Program-made: the position numbers and the translations under genes
Source: Gemmatimonadota bacterium
Lineage (GTDB): Bacteria; Gemmatimonadota; Gemmatimonadetes; Gemmatimonadales; Gemmatimonadaceae
Direction: 5' to 3'
Length of the DNA: 64,000 nucleotides
NCBI GenBank assembly: GCA_026387935.1
Contig: JAPLKU010000014.1
Coordinates: 1 to 64,000 of the forward strand
The notes under the pieces: model-generated
Told to the model about the DNA's origin: nothing
Database searches by the model: none
What the model saw: the letters and a program-made list of their open reading frames with translations, nothing else
In this document: piece after piece, positions 36,150-46,300 of the stretch
How the letters are laid out: the number at the start of each line of letters is the position of its first letter
Numbering within the stretch: the first letter of the stretch is position 1

Positions 36150-36593
36150 ATGGAAGTCATTCTTCGAGAAGCCGTCGAGAAGCTCGGTCACCCAGGTGAC
36201 GTGGTCACCGTGTCGCCCGGCTTCGGTCGCAACTACCTGCTGCCGCGCGGCATCGCCTACGAAGCGACGCCTGGCAATCTCAAGCGCATTGCGCAGGAGA
36301 AGGGTCGCCTTGAGGCCGCCGAAAACACACGCCGCGACGCGGCGCAGGAACTAGCGAACAAGCTCGAGCCGATTTCGCTCACCTTCTCCGCCCGAGTGGG
36401 CGAAGATGGCAAGCTGTTCGGTTCGGTAACGTCGGGCGACATCGCGCAGCAGCTCGAGGCGCAGGGTGTGCACATTGAGAAGCGGATGATCGACCTGCAC
36501 GAGCCGATCCGCGCCCTGGGCGTGTACAAGGTGCCGATCAAGCTCCACGCCGACGTAAAGGCGGAGATCAAGGTCTGGGTGATCAAGGGCTAG
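36150..36593 (+). CDS. rplI: 50S ribosomal protein L9
   Basis: MEVILREAVEKLGHPGDVVTVSPGFGRNYLLPRGIA. Confidence 0.97.
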   Translation: MEVILREAVEKLGHPGDVVTVSPGFGRNYLLPRGIAYEATPGNLKRIAQEKGRLEAAENTRRDAAQELANKLEPISLTFSARVGEDGKLFGSVTSGDIAQQLEAQGVHIEKRMIDLHEPIRALGVYKVPIKLHADVKAEIKVWVIKG

Positions 36594-36768
36594 TGCCGGG
36601 CACCTCCGGCACTCGCGGCTCGGCAACGAACCGCATCGGTCGCACCCTGGCACGCTCGCGGATATTCGCGATGCTCACGCCGGCGTGCGACCGACGTCTT
36701 CCAGAGGGAACTTGGACGCGCCCGGGGCCTATTATCCGTGGAACACACGCGAACAGGATTTCGGCAGC

Positions 36769-37140
36769 ATGAGCGCCTCGCTCCGGCAGCCTGATATCGC
36801 GAGCACCAGGCAGGCGCGGCGCGCAGCCGAATCCTGCATGGCCAACAAGGCCGGCGACGTTGTGCTGATCGACTTGCGCGGCGTCACCGACATGACGGAC
36901 TACTTTGTGATTGCAACCGGCACGTCGGACACTCACGTCCGGAGCGTGGCCGAGAATATGATGAAGGAGCTGGACGCGACCGGGATGACGTCAGTGGCAG
37001 TGGAAGGGCTCGGTGCCGGCCGGTGGGTGGTGATCGACTATCTGGATTTCGTGGTGCATGTGTTTCACCCGTCGTTGCGTGAGTACTACCAGCTCGAGCG
37101 CCTGTGGGGCGATGCCCCGGCGCTTGCGCTGACTCGCTAG
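36769..37140 (+). CDS. rsfS: Ribosome silencing factor
   Basis: VLIDLRGVTDMTDYFVIATGTSDTHVRSVAENM and DYLDFVVHVFHPSLREYYQLERLWGDA. Confidence 0.95.
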   Translation: MSASLRQPDIASTRQARRAAESCMANKAGDVVLIDLRGVTDMTDYFVIATGTSDTHVRSVAENMMKELDATGMTSVAVEGLGAGRWVVIDYLDFVVHVFHPSLREYYQLERLWGDAPALALTR

Positions 37141-37152
37141 AGGATTCAGCCG

Positions 37153-40100
37153 ATGCGTTTCCGATTCAGCCGGACGCACTTCCTCCTCGCCGCTGCCGTG
37201 TGTCTTGCGGCTCCCGCGGCCCATGTCCTTCAGGCGCAAGCCTACTTCGGACAGAATCAGGTGCAGTACAAGCAGTTTGCCTGGCGCGTCATCAAGACCG
37301 ATCACTTCGAAGTGCACTACTATGGGGAAATTGAGACCGGCGCGAACATGGTCGCGCGGATGGCCGAGCGCTCGTACGCCCGCCTCTCGCGTCTGCTGAA
37401 CTATCAGTTCAAGGAACGAAAACCAATCGTGCTCTTCGCGTCGCGCGGTGATTTCGCGCAGAACAACGTGACGGGCGACTTGGGCGAAGGCACCGGCGGT
37501 GTCACTGACGCCGTGCGCCAGCGCAACATGTTCTTTTTCGAGCAGGACCTGGGGCAGACCGAGCACGTGCTCACGCACGAAATGGTGCACCAGTTCCAGT
37601 ATGACATTCAGTTCCGCGGCCGCACGGGTGCGGCCGTGGCGATGGGCGAGGTGGGCGGCGGAAAACAACTGCCCGGCTGGTTCATTGAAGGCATGGCCGA
37701 GTACCTCTCCATCGGCCCCGACCACCCGGCCACGGATGCGGTGGTTCGTGACGCGGCGCTGAACGGCAATATCCCGAGCATGCAGCAAATGACGGATGAG
37801 CCGAATCGATGGTTCCCCTATCGCTACGGAGAGGCGTTCTGGCGCTTCATCGGCGCGAAGTGGGGCGATGAGATGATCGGCGAGATTCTGCAGGCGGCCG
37901 GAAGCTCGGGCATCGACCGGGCGTTCAAGCGCTTCACCGGTATCGGCCTGGACGATCTCGGCGATGAGTGGAAGGAAGCGATCCAGACGCAGTTTCTGCC
38001 TGGCGTCGCATCGCTCGACCGGCCTCGCAAGTTTGCGCAACCGATGCTCAACTCGCGTCGTACGTCCGCCATCATCCCGGTCTATGTCGCGCCGGCGCTG
38101 TCGAATGACGGACGCCAGATCGCCTACATCTCGACGGGCTCCCTGCTCAAGGCCGAGGTCTTCCTCGACCTGTATCTCGCGGATGCGCAGACGGGCAAGC
38201 GTGTGAAGCGGCTGACGAACAGCACGCTCAATGCCGAGACGGAAGAGCTGCGCTACATCTACTCGCAGAGTGCGTTCTCGCCGGACGGAAAGCAATTGGC
38301 GTACACGGCGCAGACCAAAGGCAGGGACGCCCTCTTCCTGCTCGATATCCGCCGTCGCGCAATCGTCCACCAGTTCGATACGAACCTCGACCAAATGATC
38401 GGTCCGTCGTTCTCGCCCGACGGCAAACGCATCGTCTTTTCGGGAAGCCGCGGCGGATTCAGCAACCTGTATATCATCGACATCGACGGCAAGAATCTCC
38501 GCGCCCTGACGAATGACTTCTACGGCGCGGTCATGCCCGCCTGGTCGCCTGACGGACGCAAGATTGCGTTCGCCAGCGATCGTGGGCCGAAGACCGACCT
38601 GACGCTGCTCCACTTCGCCAAGTGGCAGATCAACATTCTTGATCTCGACGCCAACAAGATCGAGACGATTCCCGGCCAGGCCGGCACGAATCTCAACCCG
38701 CAGTGGGCGCCCGACGGAAAGTCCGTGGCGTTCATGAGCGATCGCACCGGCATCTCGCAGATCTTCCTCTACGATTTCGACGCCAAGGCCCACTATCAGC
38801 TGACGCGCCTCGTCGGCGGAGTGGCGTCAATGACGGAAAACAGTCCGGCCATCACCTGGGCACGCCAGGCCGACAAGCTCGCCTTCGTCTACATGGACAA
38901 CGGCGAGTACACGGTCTGGTCAGTGAGCAATCCTCGCCAGCTGAAAAAAGAACCGTACGTCGCCCCCAGCGTGACGGTGGCCCGCGGCCCCCTCACCGGC
39001 CCCCTCACCGGCGCGCTCACCGGCGCGCTCACGGCGCTCGACACGTCGGCGGCGGCACGGGCAGAAGCGGCCGCCAACCTCCTGGCCATTGCACAGCGCG
39101 CGGTGGAAGCATCACGCGACACGGCGTTCGGCCGGCGGATTTCGGTGTATCGCTCCGGCACGGGCATTCGCCCGTCTGCCGATGTGCCACCACCAGGAGC
39201 ACCCGGGTCGACGAATCCCGTGTCGGTTGCGGCGCTTATGGACAGCACGGCACTGGCACTGCCGCCGGAATCGTCGCTGAAGAGCGAGGCGTACACCGCG
39301 ACCCTTCGCCCCGAGTACATCTCGCGGCCGTCCATCGGGTACACCCAGGAGAACTTCGGGCGCGGCGTCTATGGCGGCACCACGCTCGTCTTCGGCGACC
39401 TGCTTGGCAATCGCCAGCTCGCCGTCTCTGGGAGCCTCAACGGCCGGTTCGAGGAAGCGCAGGCGTTCGTCTTCTACCAGAACTCGGCGCGGCGGCTCAA
39501 CTGGGGCTTGGGCGCGATTCAACAGCCGTACTTCTTCCTCGGCAGCTATACGCAGTCCCCGGTCGCCGCAAATGGGGTTGCGCTGCAGTCTCAGATTTTT
39601 GAGCGCTACGTCGTGCGTCAGGCGCTCGGGCAGGCCTCGTATCCGATCAATCGTTTTGATCGCTTCGAAGTTGGCGCCCAGTTCACCAGCATCGACCGCG
39701 CGCGCATGTACCTGTCGCAGGCCGTCAGCTCGTTCGGCTACAGCGGGTTCTACCTCGACAGCATTCGCGGGGGCGGTACACTCAACTACGCCTCGCCCTA
39801 CGCCGCCTATGTGTCCGACAACGCGCTGAACGCGTCAACGGGGCCGATGTACGGCCACCGCTATCGCCTCGAAGTGCGACCGAACCTTTCCGGCGACAGC
39901 AGTTGGGTGAACTACACGGCGGACGTTCGCCGGTACGACGCCATTCTCTTCAGCTTCCTCACCTTCTCGACGCGCTTCTACGCGAATATCAACGTCGGCA
40001 AGGGCGAGCTGCGCTATCCGCAGTACATCGGATACCCGTTCTACATTCGCGGCTACGACCGCGAGAACTACCAGTCCGCCGACTGCGGCACCAATGGCAG

Positions 40101-40476
40101 AAACGGCACGAGCAAGGACGGTTCGGCCTGCTCAGCAATTCAACTCATTGGCAGTCGTATCGCCGTCGGTAATGCGGAGCTGCGCTTCCCGCTGGTGCGA
40201 CGCATTGACCTTGGCGTGTTGCCCATCAGCCTGCCGCCGATTGATGGACTCTTGTTCTATGACGCGGGCGTGGCGTGGAGCGGCGGCCAGGATGTGAGCC
40301 TTACGCAGCCGCAGAACTACGACTTCACCAAGCAGCGGTTCCCGCTTCGCAGCTTTGGCTACGGCCTGCGGGTAAACCTGTTCAACTTTGCAATCCTGAA
40401 CTGGAGCTACGCCTGGCCCCGCGACGGATTCAGTCGCAAGCCGTATTGGGTGTTCTCGATTGGGCCGGCGTTCTGA
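37153..40476 (+). CDS. Multi-domain secreted protein: gluzincin-like peptidase + TolB/PD40-like propeller + outer-membrane beta-barrel
   Basis: LTHEMVHQFQYD (HExxH); repeated SPDGKxxxxxS motifs; barrel-like C-terminus ending in F. Confidence 0.8.
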   Translation: MRFRFSRTHFLLAAAVCLAAPAAHVLQAQAYFGQNQVQYKQFAWRVIKTDHFEVHYYGEIETGANMVARMAERSYARLSRLLNYQFKERKPIVLFASRGDFAQNNVTGDLGEGTGGVTDAVRQRNMFFFEQDLGQTEHVLTHEMVHQFQYDIQFRGRTGAAVAMGEVGGGKQLPGWFIEGMAEYLSIGPDHPATDAVVRDAALNGNIPSMQQMTDEPNRWFPYRYGEAFWRFIGAKWGDEMIGEILQAAGSSGIDRAFKRFTGIGLDDLGDEWKEAIQTQFLPGVASLDRPRKFAQPMLNSRRTSAIIPVYVAPALSNDGRQIAYISTGSLLKAEVFLDLYLADAQTGKRVKRLTNSTLNAETEELRYIYSQSAFSPDGKQLAYTAQTKGRDALFLLDIRRRAIVHQFDTNLDQMIGPSFSPDGKRIVFSGSRGGFSNLYIIDIDGKNLRALTNDFYGAVMPAWSPDGRKIAFASDRGPKTDLTLLHFAKWQINILDLDANKIETIPGQAGTNLNPQWAPDGKSVAFMSDRTGISQIFLYDFDAKAHYQLTRLVGGVASMTENSPAITWARQADKLAFVYMDNGEYTVWSVSNPRQLKKEPYVAPSVTVARGPLTGPLTGALTGALTALDTSAAARAEAAANLLAIAQRAVEASRDTAFGRRISVYRSGTGIRPSADVPPPGAPGSTNPVSVAALMDSTALALPPESSLKSEAYTATLRPEYISRPSIGYTQENFGRGVYGGTTLVFGDLLGNRQLAVSGSLNGRFEEAQAFVFYQNSARRLNWGLGAIQQPYFFLGSYTQSPVAANGVALQSQIFERYVVRQALGQASYPINRFDRFEVGAQFTSIDRARMYLSQAVSSFGYSGFYLDSIRGGGTLNYASPYAAYVSDNALNASTGPMYGHRYRLEVRPNLSGDSSWVNYTADVRRYDAILFSFLTFSTRFYANINVGKGELRYPQYIGYPFYIRGYDRENYQSADCGTNGRNGTSKDGSACSAIQLIGSRIAVGNAELRFPLVRRIDLGVLPISLPPIDGLLFYDAGVAWSGGQDVSLTQPQNYDFTKQRFPLRSFGYGLRVNLFNFAILNWSYAWPRDGFSRKPYWVFSIGPAF
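38986..39033 (+). repeat. 12-nt x4 coding tandem repeat (GPLT/GALT)
   Basis: GGCCCCCTCACC x2, GGCGCGCTCACC, GGCGCGCTCACG. Confidence 0.9.
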
Positions 40477-40477
40477 C

Positions 40478-40512
40478 GAAGCAGGCAGTTGGCAGCAGGT
40501 AGCTGGCCGGAA
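40478..40512. repeat. Heptamer array G
   Basis: GAAGCAG GCAGTTG GCAGCAG GTAGCTG GCCGG; begins 1-2 nt after the upstream stop codon. Confidence 0.65.
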
Positions 40513-40524
40513 CGAAGAACAAAA

Positions 40525-40562
40525 GCGGGCGGCGCCTCACGGTGCCGCCCGCAGTTTTTTTC
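40525..40562 (+). terminator. Rho-independent terminator
   Basis: GCGGGCGGCGCC-TCAC-GGTGCCGCCCGC-AG-TTTTTTTT. Confidence 0.92.
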
Positions 40563-40588
40563 AGTCCACTTTCCGCTAACTTGCTCGT

Positions 40589-42076
40589 GTGCGACGCGTA
40601 ATTACGGCCCTGCTGGTCATCGCCGCCGTCGGATGCGACGGGACTTTGCCGTCTGCGCAAAAATCCGTCAAAGGCGCCGCGTGGGCCGGCCCCGATGCCG
40701 TGCTCGTGCGGCTGCCGCGTGCGGGCGGAGCCGCCCGCGCCTACCGCTGGGCCACCGACTCTGTGCTCTGGACCTCGTCGCAGCCGGTGCCGGCAGCTGA
40801 GCGGCTGCTCGCATTCGACGACGAACAGGGCACGCTGGCGTTTGTGGACGCCAAGGGCATTCCCGGCCGGCTCGAGCTTCGGCTCGGCTTTGCGACGCCC
40901 GCCGCGCCTGCAGGCCTCCGCTCGCTGGTTAGCGCGGATGGCTGGGCCGTGTTCGGCATTACGGCCAAGCGCGAAGTGCAGCGGCTCACGCCGAGTGGAA
41001 ACTGGTCCTACGGGTCGGCACTGACGCCGCGTATGCTCTTGCCGCAGCCCGACGGTTCCCTGGTGCTGCTGAACGACATTGGCACGCGATCGGTGCTTCG
41101 TCGGCTCCATCCTCCTGAAGCACGCATTACCGACACGGCGTGGGTACCGAAGGTGACGTTCGCGGTGCCGACACCGCTCGGCGACCGGATCTACTTCGCG
41201 ACCGACTCCGGGCTCGCCGGCGTTCGCGTCCGCGATCTGGCCCGCACGCGTACCGTCGCGCTCCCCGGCCCTGCTGTTGCCGCCGCCGCAACGCCAAGCG
41301 GCGACCGGATCTTTGTCGCGCTGGCCGGCGAGCCAACCATCGCCGTGATCGACCGCTACGAAGAGAAGGTGGTGCGCACGATCAACATCGGGGCGCCGGC
41401 CGCCGCGCTGCGCATGGACCCCGACGGTCGGTATGTCCTCGCCGAGCGTGACGGCCAGGATTCGGCTGCGGTGATTTCCGTTGCCGATTCGCGCGTCGTG
41501 CGCGTCATTGCAACCAAGTGGCGCGCCGATGTGCCTTTGGTTGCGCCTGACGGCGCGATCCTCGCGCTCGATTCCACAGACGCAGTGGATGTCGATCCGG
41601 TGACTGGCAAAGTGCGCCGGCGTTACGTAGACGGGGCGGCCGACTTGTGGGCGCTCATCCGGTGGAACGGATTCCGTCCGCGCGCTAAGGGACTGGACGT
41701 CCCGGTCAACTTTGATGCGGACTCTACCGACTCCACGCGCACAGCCGCGCCAGACTCGGCCGTCGCGCCCGCGCCGGGCGCAACGCCAGCGACGCCCCCC
41801 GCCCCGGCTCCCGCGCGTGACGAGCCACCGGCGGACGCCGCAAAGAGAGGCGCCGTTTGGACCCTCTCGTTTGCCGCCATGCTGGACGAACAACGCGCAA
41901 AGCTGCTGTCCGCGAGCATTCATGTTGATGGCAAGCCGGTGCGCGTGGCCAAGGGCACACGTGACGGGGTGTCTATCTGGCGTATTGTTTACGGACCCTT
42001 CCCAACGCGCGAGGAAGCCGAGCGGGCCGGACGGCGCACCGGACTCCCCTACTGGGTGTACGAGGATGCGCCGTGA
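40589..42076 (+). CDS. Beta-propeller-like protein with C-terminal SPOR-like domain
   Basis: Repeated strands; C-terminal LSASIHVDGKPVRVAKGTRDGVSIWRIVYGPFPTREEAERAGRRTGLPYWVYE. Confidence 0.7.
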   Translation: MRRVITALLVIAAVGCDGTLPSAQKSVKGAAWAGPDAVLVRLPRAGGAARAYRWATDSVLWTSSQPVPAAERLLAFDDEQGTLAFVDAKGIPGRLELRLGFATPAAPAGLRSLVSADGWAVFGITAKREVQRLTPSGNWSYGSALTPRMLLPQPDGSLVLLNDIGTRSVLRRLHPPEARITDTAWVPKVTFAVPTPLGDRIYFATDSGLAGVRVRDLARTRTVALPGPAVAAAATPSGDRIFVALAGEPTIAVIDRYEEKVVRTINIGAPAAALRMDPDGRYVLAERDGQDSAAVISVADSRVVRVIATKWRADVPLVAPDGAILALDSTDAVDVDPVTGKVRRRYVDGAADLWALIRWNGFRPRAKGLDVPVNFDADSTDSTRTAAPDSAVAPAPGATPATPPAPAPARDEPPADAAKRGAVWTLSFAAMLDEQRAKLLSASIHVDGKPVRVAKGTRDGVSIWRIVYGPFPTREEAERAGRRTGLPYWVYEDAP

Positions 42077-43350
42077 CCCCGGCGCCGCCTAGGGCGGCAG
42101 ATTTTGAAAACCCGGCGGACGTCGCAGCGCACCTGGTCGACGCCGCAGCGGTGGTCGTCGCTGGTCCGAATGCGGACGCTGCCGCGCGCGTTGCCGTAGC
42201 GATTGCCGTCGCCGCATCCGCGACCCGCCGCGTAGCAATAGGTGACCTTCAGGGCGATGCGGCGCCGCTATATGCGCTCGCCGGCGGCGAGGACGCGAAG
42301 GGGCTCGCCGAATCGTTCCGTGACGGCATAGGGCTGAACGAGATTGCGCGTCCCGTGCCGGACAACGCGTCACTCTTTGTATTGCCCGCGGGTGACCGCG
42401 TGAAAAACGAGCCCACCCTGCTGTCTCCAGACCGCTGGACGCGCCTGATCTCTGGTTTTGGCGAGGCCGGGGGCCTCCTCGTGCTCATCGCCCCGGCAGA
42501 GTCCGCCGTGATTCCCGTGCTCGGCGCAGCCGGAGCTGGCCTGGTGTGGAACGGGCCCGCACGCCGTGCGCCCGGCGGCATCACACTCGCGGCAACCGTC
42601 GGCGCGACGCGCAAGCGAGGTCGTCCCTGGTGGAGGGTGGGCAAAGGGCCAGAAGTGGGCAGCGCCATGGTGGCCGGCGCGATCCTGACCGCAGCGCTGG
42701 GCGCCGGCGGCGCAAGCGTCCTTTGGATTCGCGCCCGTCACGCACCGACGGGCACGGTTACACTTCCCGAGCGCCGCCCACCCGCTCCTGTGGACGTCGC
42801 CGCGGGCGCGGACACGGTGGCATTCATGGAACGACTCGGCACAGTTGACGCCGGACGGCGCGCGCCATACGCAATTGAAGTCATGGCGGCGAACACCGCC
42901 ACCGATGCAAATTCATGGCTGCACGACCATGCCGGCGACACAGGGCTCCCGGCCGCTACAATTGCAGTTGTGGCCGTACGAAATGGTGCGCGGGGAGCAT
43001 CGAAGTGGCACAAAGTTTTGGTTGGGGCGTGGTACGACGCGGCGACGGCAGATTCTGCGATCGCGACGTTGCGCCGAAAACGAATCGTGGCGGCCGATGG
43101 CGGTGTGGTGGTGTCCGCACCCTATGCGCTGCTGCTGGCGGACAGCGCGTCGCACGAACGGACACGGGCAGTGATGGAAGTGTGGCGCGCGAAAGGACTC
43201 GTCCCGTACGCGCTGACGCAGGATGACGGAAGCGTTCGCGTCTATGCGGGCGCGTTCGGCACAGTGGCCCAGGGCGCCACGATGGCAGCGCTGGTGCACA
43301 ACGCAGGCGGAACACCCATAGTGGCATATCGAACCGGGAGACCAGACTAG
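42073..43350 (+). CDS. TM protein with C-terminal SPOR-like repeats
   Basis: Single TM (AGAILTAALGAGGASVLWI); YAIEVMAANTATDANSWL... KVLVGAWYDAATADSAI... VRVYAGAFGTVAQGA. Confidence 0.6.
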   Translation: MTPAPPRAADFENPADVAAHLVDAAAVVVAGPNADAAARVAVAIAVAASATRRVAIGDLQGDAAPLYALAGGEDAKGLAESFRDGIGLNEIARPVPDNASLFVLPAGDRVKNEPTLLSPDRWTRLISGFGEAGGLLVLIAPAESAVIPVLGAAGAGLVWNGPARRAPGGITLAATVGATRKRGRPWWRVGKGPEVGSAMVAGAILTAALGAGGASVLWIRARHAPTGTVTLPERRPPAPVDVAAGADTVAFMERLGTVDAGRRAPYAIEVMAANTATDANSWLHDHAGDTGLPAATIAVVAVRNGARGASKWHKVLVGAWYDAATADSAIATLRRKRIVAADGGVVVSAPYALLLADSASHERTRAVMEVWRAKGLVPYALTQDDGSVRVYAGAFGTVAQGATMAALVHNAGGTPIVAYRTGRPD

Positions 43351-46300
43351 GTGCGGCTGACCAAGCTTGAAATGCACGGCTTCAAGTCCTTTGCCGATGC
43401 GACGGAGTTGCATTTCGAACCCGGCGTGACGGCGATCGTCGGCCCGAATGGGTGCGGAAAGTCGAACGTCTCTGACGCGGTGCGATGGGTGCTCGGCGAG
43501 CAGCGCGCACGACTGCTGCGCGGCGCCAAGATGGAAGAGGTCATTTTTCAGGGATCGTCGGCTCGACGGCCCGTCAACATCGCCGAAGTGTCGATGACCT
43601 TTTCCAACGACGACGGCGCGCTTCCGGTTCCCTTCCGCGAAGTGGTCCTCACTCGGCGCCTCTCGCGGTCCGGGGAAAGCGAATATCTGCTGAATAACAC
43701 ACCATGCCGCTTGCGCGACATTCAGGACCTCGTGCGCGGCACGGGGCTTGGCGCCGAGAGCGGCGTGGTGATCGAAAGCAAGATGATCGACGCGCTCCTC
43801 TCTGACCGTCCCGATGACCGTCGTGAACTCTTCGAGGAAGCGGCCGGCGTCGGCCTCTATCGCGACCGTCGCCGCAGCACCGAACGAAGCCTCGAGCAGA
43901 CGACGGCGGACCTCGCGCGACTCGAAGACCTGATCTCCGAGGTCACCACGCAGGTGCGCTCGCTGGCGCGGCAGCGGAAGCGTGCAGAACGGCACGTGGA
44001 AATCATGGAACGGCGCTTTGCCGTTGAACTCACCCTCGCGTCGCGCGAGATGTCGGCATGGTCGGGCGAGCTCACAGAGCTCGATGAACGCGTGGCCAGC
44101 CTCCGTGACCGGCTGCCGGAGGCACACGAAGCCGAAGCAACGTCCGAGCGGCAGCGCGACGGCGCCCACGTCACCCGTGGCGCCGCCGAACAGTCTCGCG
44201 GCGACCACTCGCGGTTGACCGCCGAACTGCGCGAGGCCGTGCTCAAGCTGCAAGGGCAGATCGCCGTTGCCGACGAACGACACAAGAACGCGCTCCAGCG
44301 ACTGGAACGCGCCGAAATGGAAAAGAGTGAGGGCCTTGCCCACGGTGAGCGCGTCGTCGCTGAGTTCGCCTCGGCGGAAGCCGAGGAACAGGCGCTCGAA
44401 GCATCGCTCCGCGATGCGGGCCAGTCGCTGCAGCGTTCGGTGGGTGAGGAAGAAGAAGCCCGCGGTGCCGTCGCCCAGGGCCGCGATATTCAGGTGCGCG
44501 CGGAGCGGCGGGTACGCGAACTGCAGGACACCCTGCGACGCGTGGAGCTGGACCTCGAGGCGGCCGACCGGGAACTTGCCGAAGTCGCGCAACGCTCGGC
44601 CACGCTTTCGGAAGAACATGCCGCACTGGCGTTCGCCCAGCGCCAGGCGTCCGATGCGCATGCACTCGCCGAAACCGCGCTCGCCGATGCCGACCGCGCG
44701 TCGGTGGTCGCTGACGGCGCGCTCGCTGAAGCCCAGCGCGCCGCGCATGCCGCACACGATGCCGAAGCCAATGCGCGCCTCGACGCGCGAAAGGTGGAAG
44801 AAGAACACACGGCGCTCGCCGGCAAGGTGGACGGACTCGAAGCGCTCGAACGCGAGCGCGTTGGCCTGGCCCCGGCAGCGGCGCGCCTATTGCGCGACCG
44901 CGCACAATTCGGCGACGGCGCCGTTGTCGGTCCGCTGACGGACTTCATCGGTGCCGATCCGGGCACCGCCGCACAGGTTGAGCGGTTCCTTGGCGCGACG
45001 GCCCACGCCGTGATCGTGCGCGATAGCGAGGTTGCTGAGCGCATTCGCCGTTGGCATGCCAATACGAATCCCGGCGCGCTGCTCCTGCTTCCGCTCGACG
45101 CGCCCGCGCTTGCCAACCTCGGCGCTGCCGCGGATCTGGGAGCACTGGTAAAAAGTGATGGTCCGGGAAGCGCGTGGGTGCGCGCACTGCTCGGGCAAGT
45201 GAAGCCACTGGACGATGGCACGGCATTCGTTGACGCGCGTGGCGCCGTATGGCTTCCGGGCACCGGCGCTTCAGCGGGGCCGCTCAGGCGGCGGGCGGAG
45301 CTCTTTGCGCTACGCGCAGACCTGGCTGGGCTTGGTGCACGGCAGGCGGCGGCCGCAGCGGCCATCAGCGGTACGCAGCAGGCCCTGGCGGCGGCGGAAC
45401 AGGCCGTTGTCTCAGCGCGTGAGGCGTCCACGTTCTCGCATGGCCGCCGCGAGCTCGCCGCGAGGCAGCGCGGGGAAACGGAACGCGCCAACCAGCAAGC
45501 GGCGCGCGCACTCGCCGATGCGGTGGCGCTCACCGCGCAGCTGACCGGACGCCGCGATGCATTGACGGCGAAGGTGGGCGAAGGTGCCGGTACGCTGGAG
45601 CAGGCACGGGCGGAAATCGCGTCCATCGACACGGAACTTGCCGACGCACGCGCCGCAGTTGTCGCCGCAGAGGAGCGACAGGAAGCGGCACGCGAGTCCC
45701 GTTCTGCCGCACAGGTGTCATATGCGCAGGCCGAAGCGCGGCGCGTCGTGGCCGGCGAACGACGCGACCGCCTCGCCAAGGAACGCGAGTTGGCCAACAC
45801 GCGAATCCAGTCCCTGCAACTCGAGCTCGAAACTCTTTCATCCGGCGACGCGGAAGTTGCGCGCGAGATGTCGTCCTGGCAGGGTGAACTGGTGGCGCGC
45901 ACCGCATCACTTGCGGCCGCGGAAGTCACACTGGCAGCAGCGGAACAGGCCGTTCGCGACGCCGATGCCGCGCTGGTCGCCGCCGAGCAGGCGTTCGATA
46001 CGGCACGGCGCCTCGCATCGGCGGTCGGCGACAACTTACATCACGCAGAGCTACGGCACACCGAACTTGCTGGTCGCCGAACGGCGATCCGCGAGCGCCT
46101 GGAAACCGAATGGCGTCGCCCGCTCGACGATCTCTTCGCGACGTACACACCGGTGGAAGCCGAAGATGACGCGCTGCGCACGGAAGCCGAAGCGCTGCGC
46201 ACGCAGGTCGAATCGCTCGGTCCGGTGAATCCGCTGGCGATCGAGGAGCACACCGAGGAACAGAAGCGCCTCGAGCTGCTGGAAACCCAGCGCAACGACA

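Noticed and set aside
36991-38793. 600-aa minus-strand ORF
   Set aside because: Antisense to rsfS and the 1107-aa protein; no recognisable domains, Arg/Val-rich shadow ORF.
42913-44808. 631-aa minus-strand ORF
   Set aside because: Antisense shadow of the SPOR-like gene and smc.
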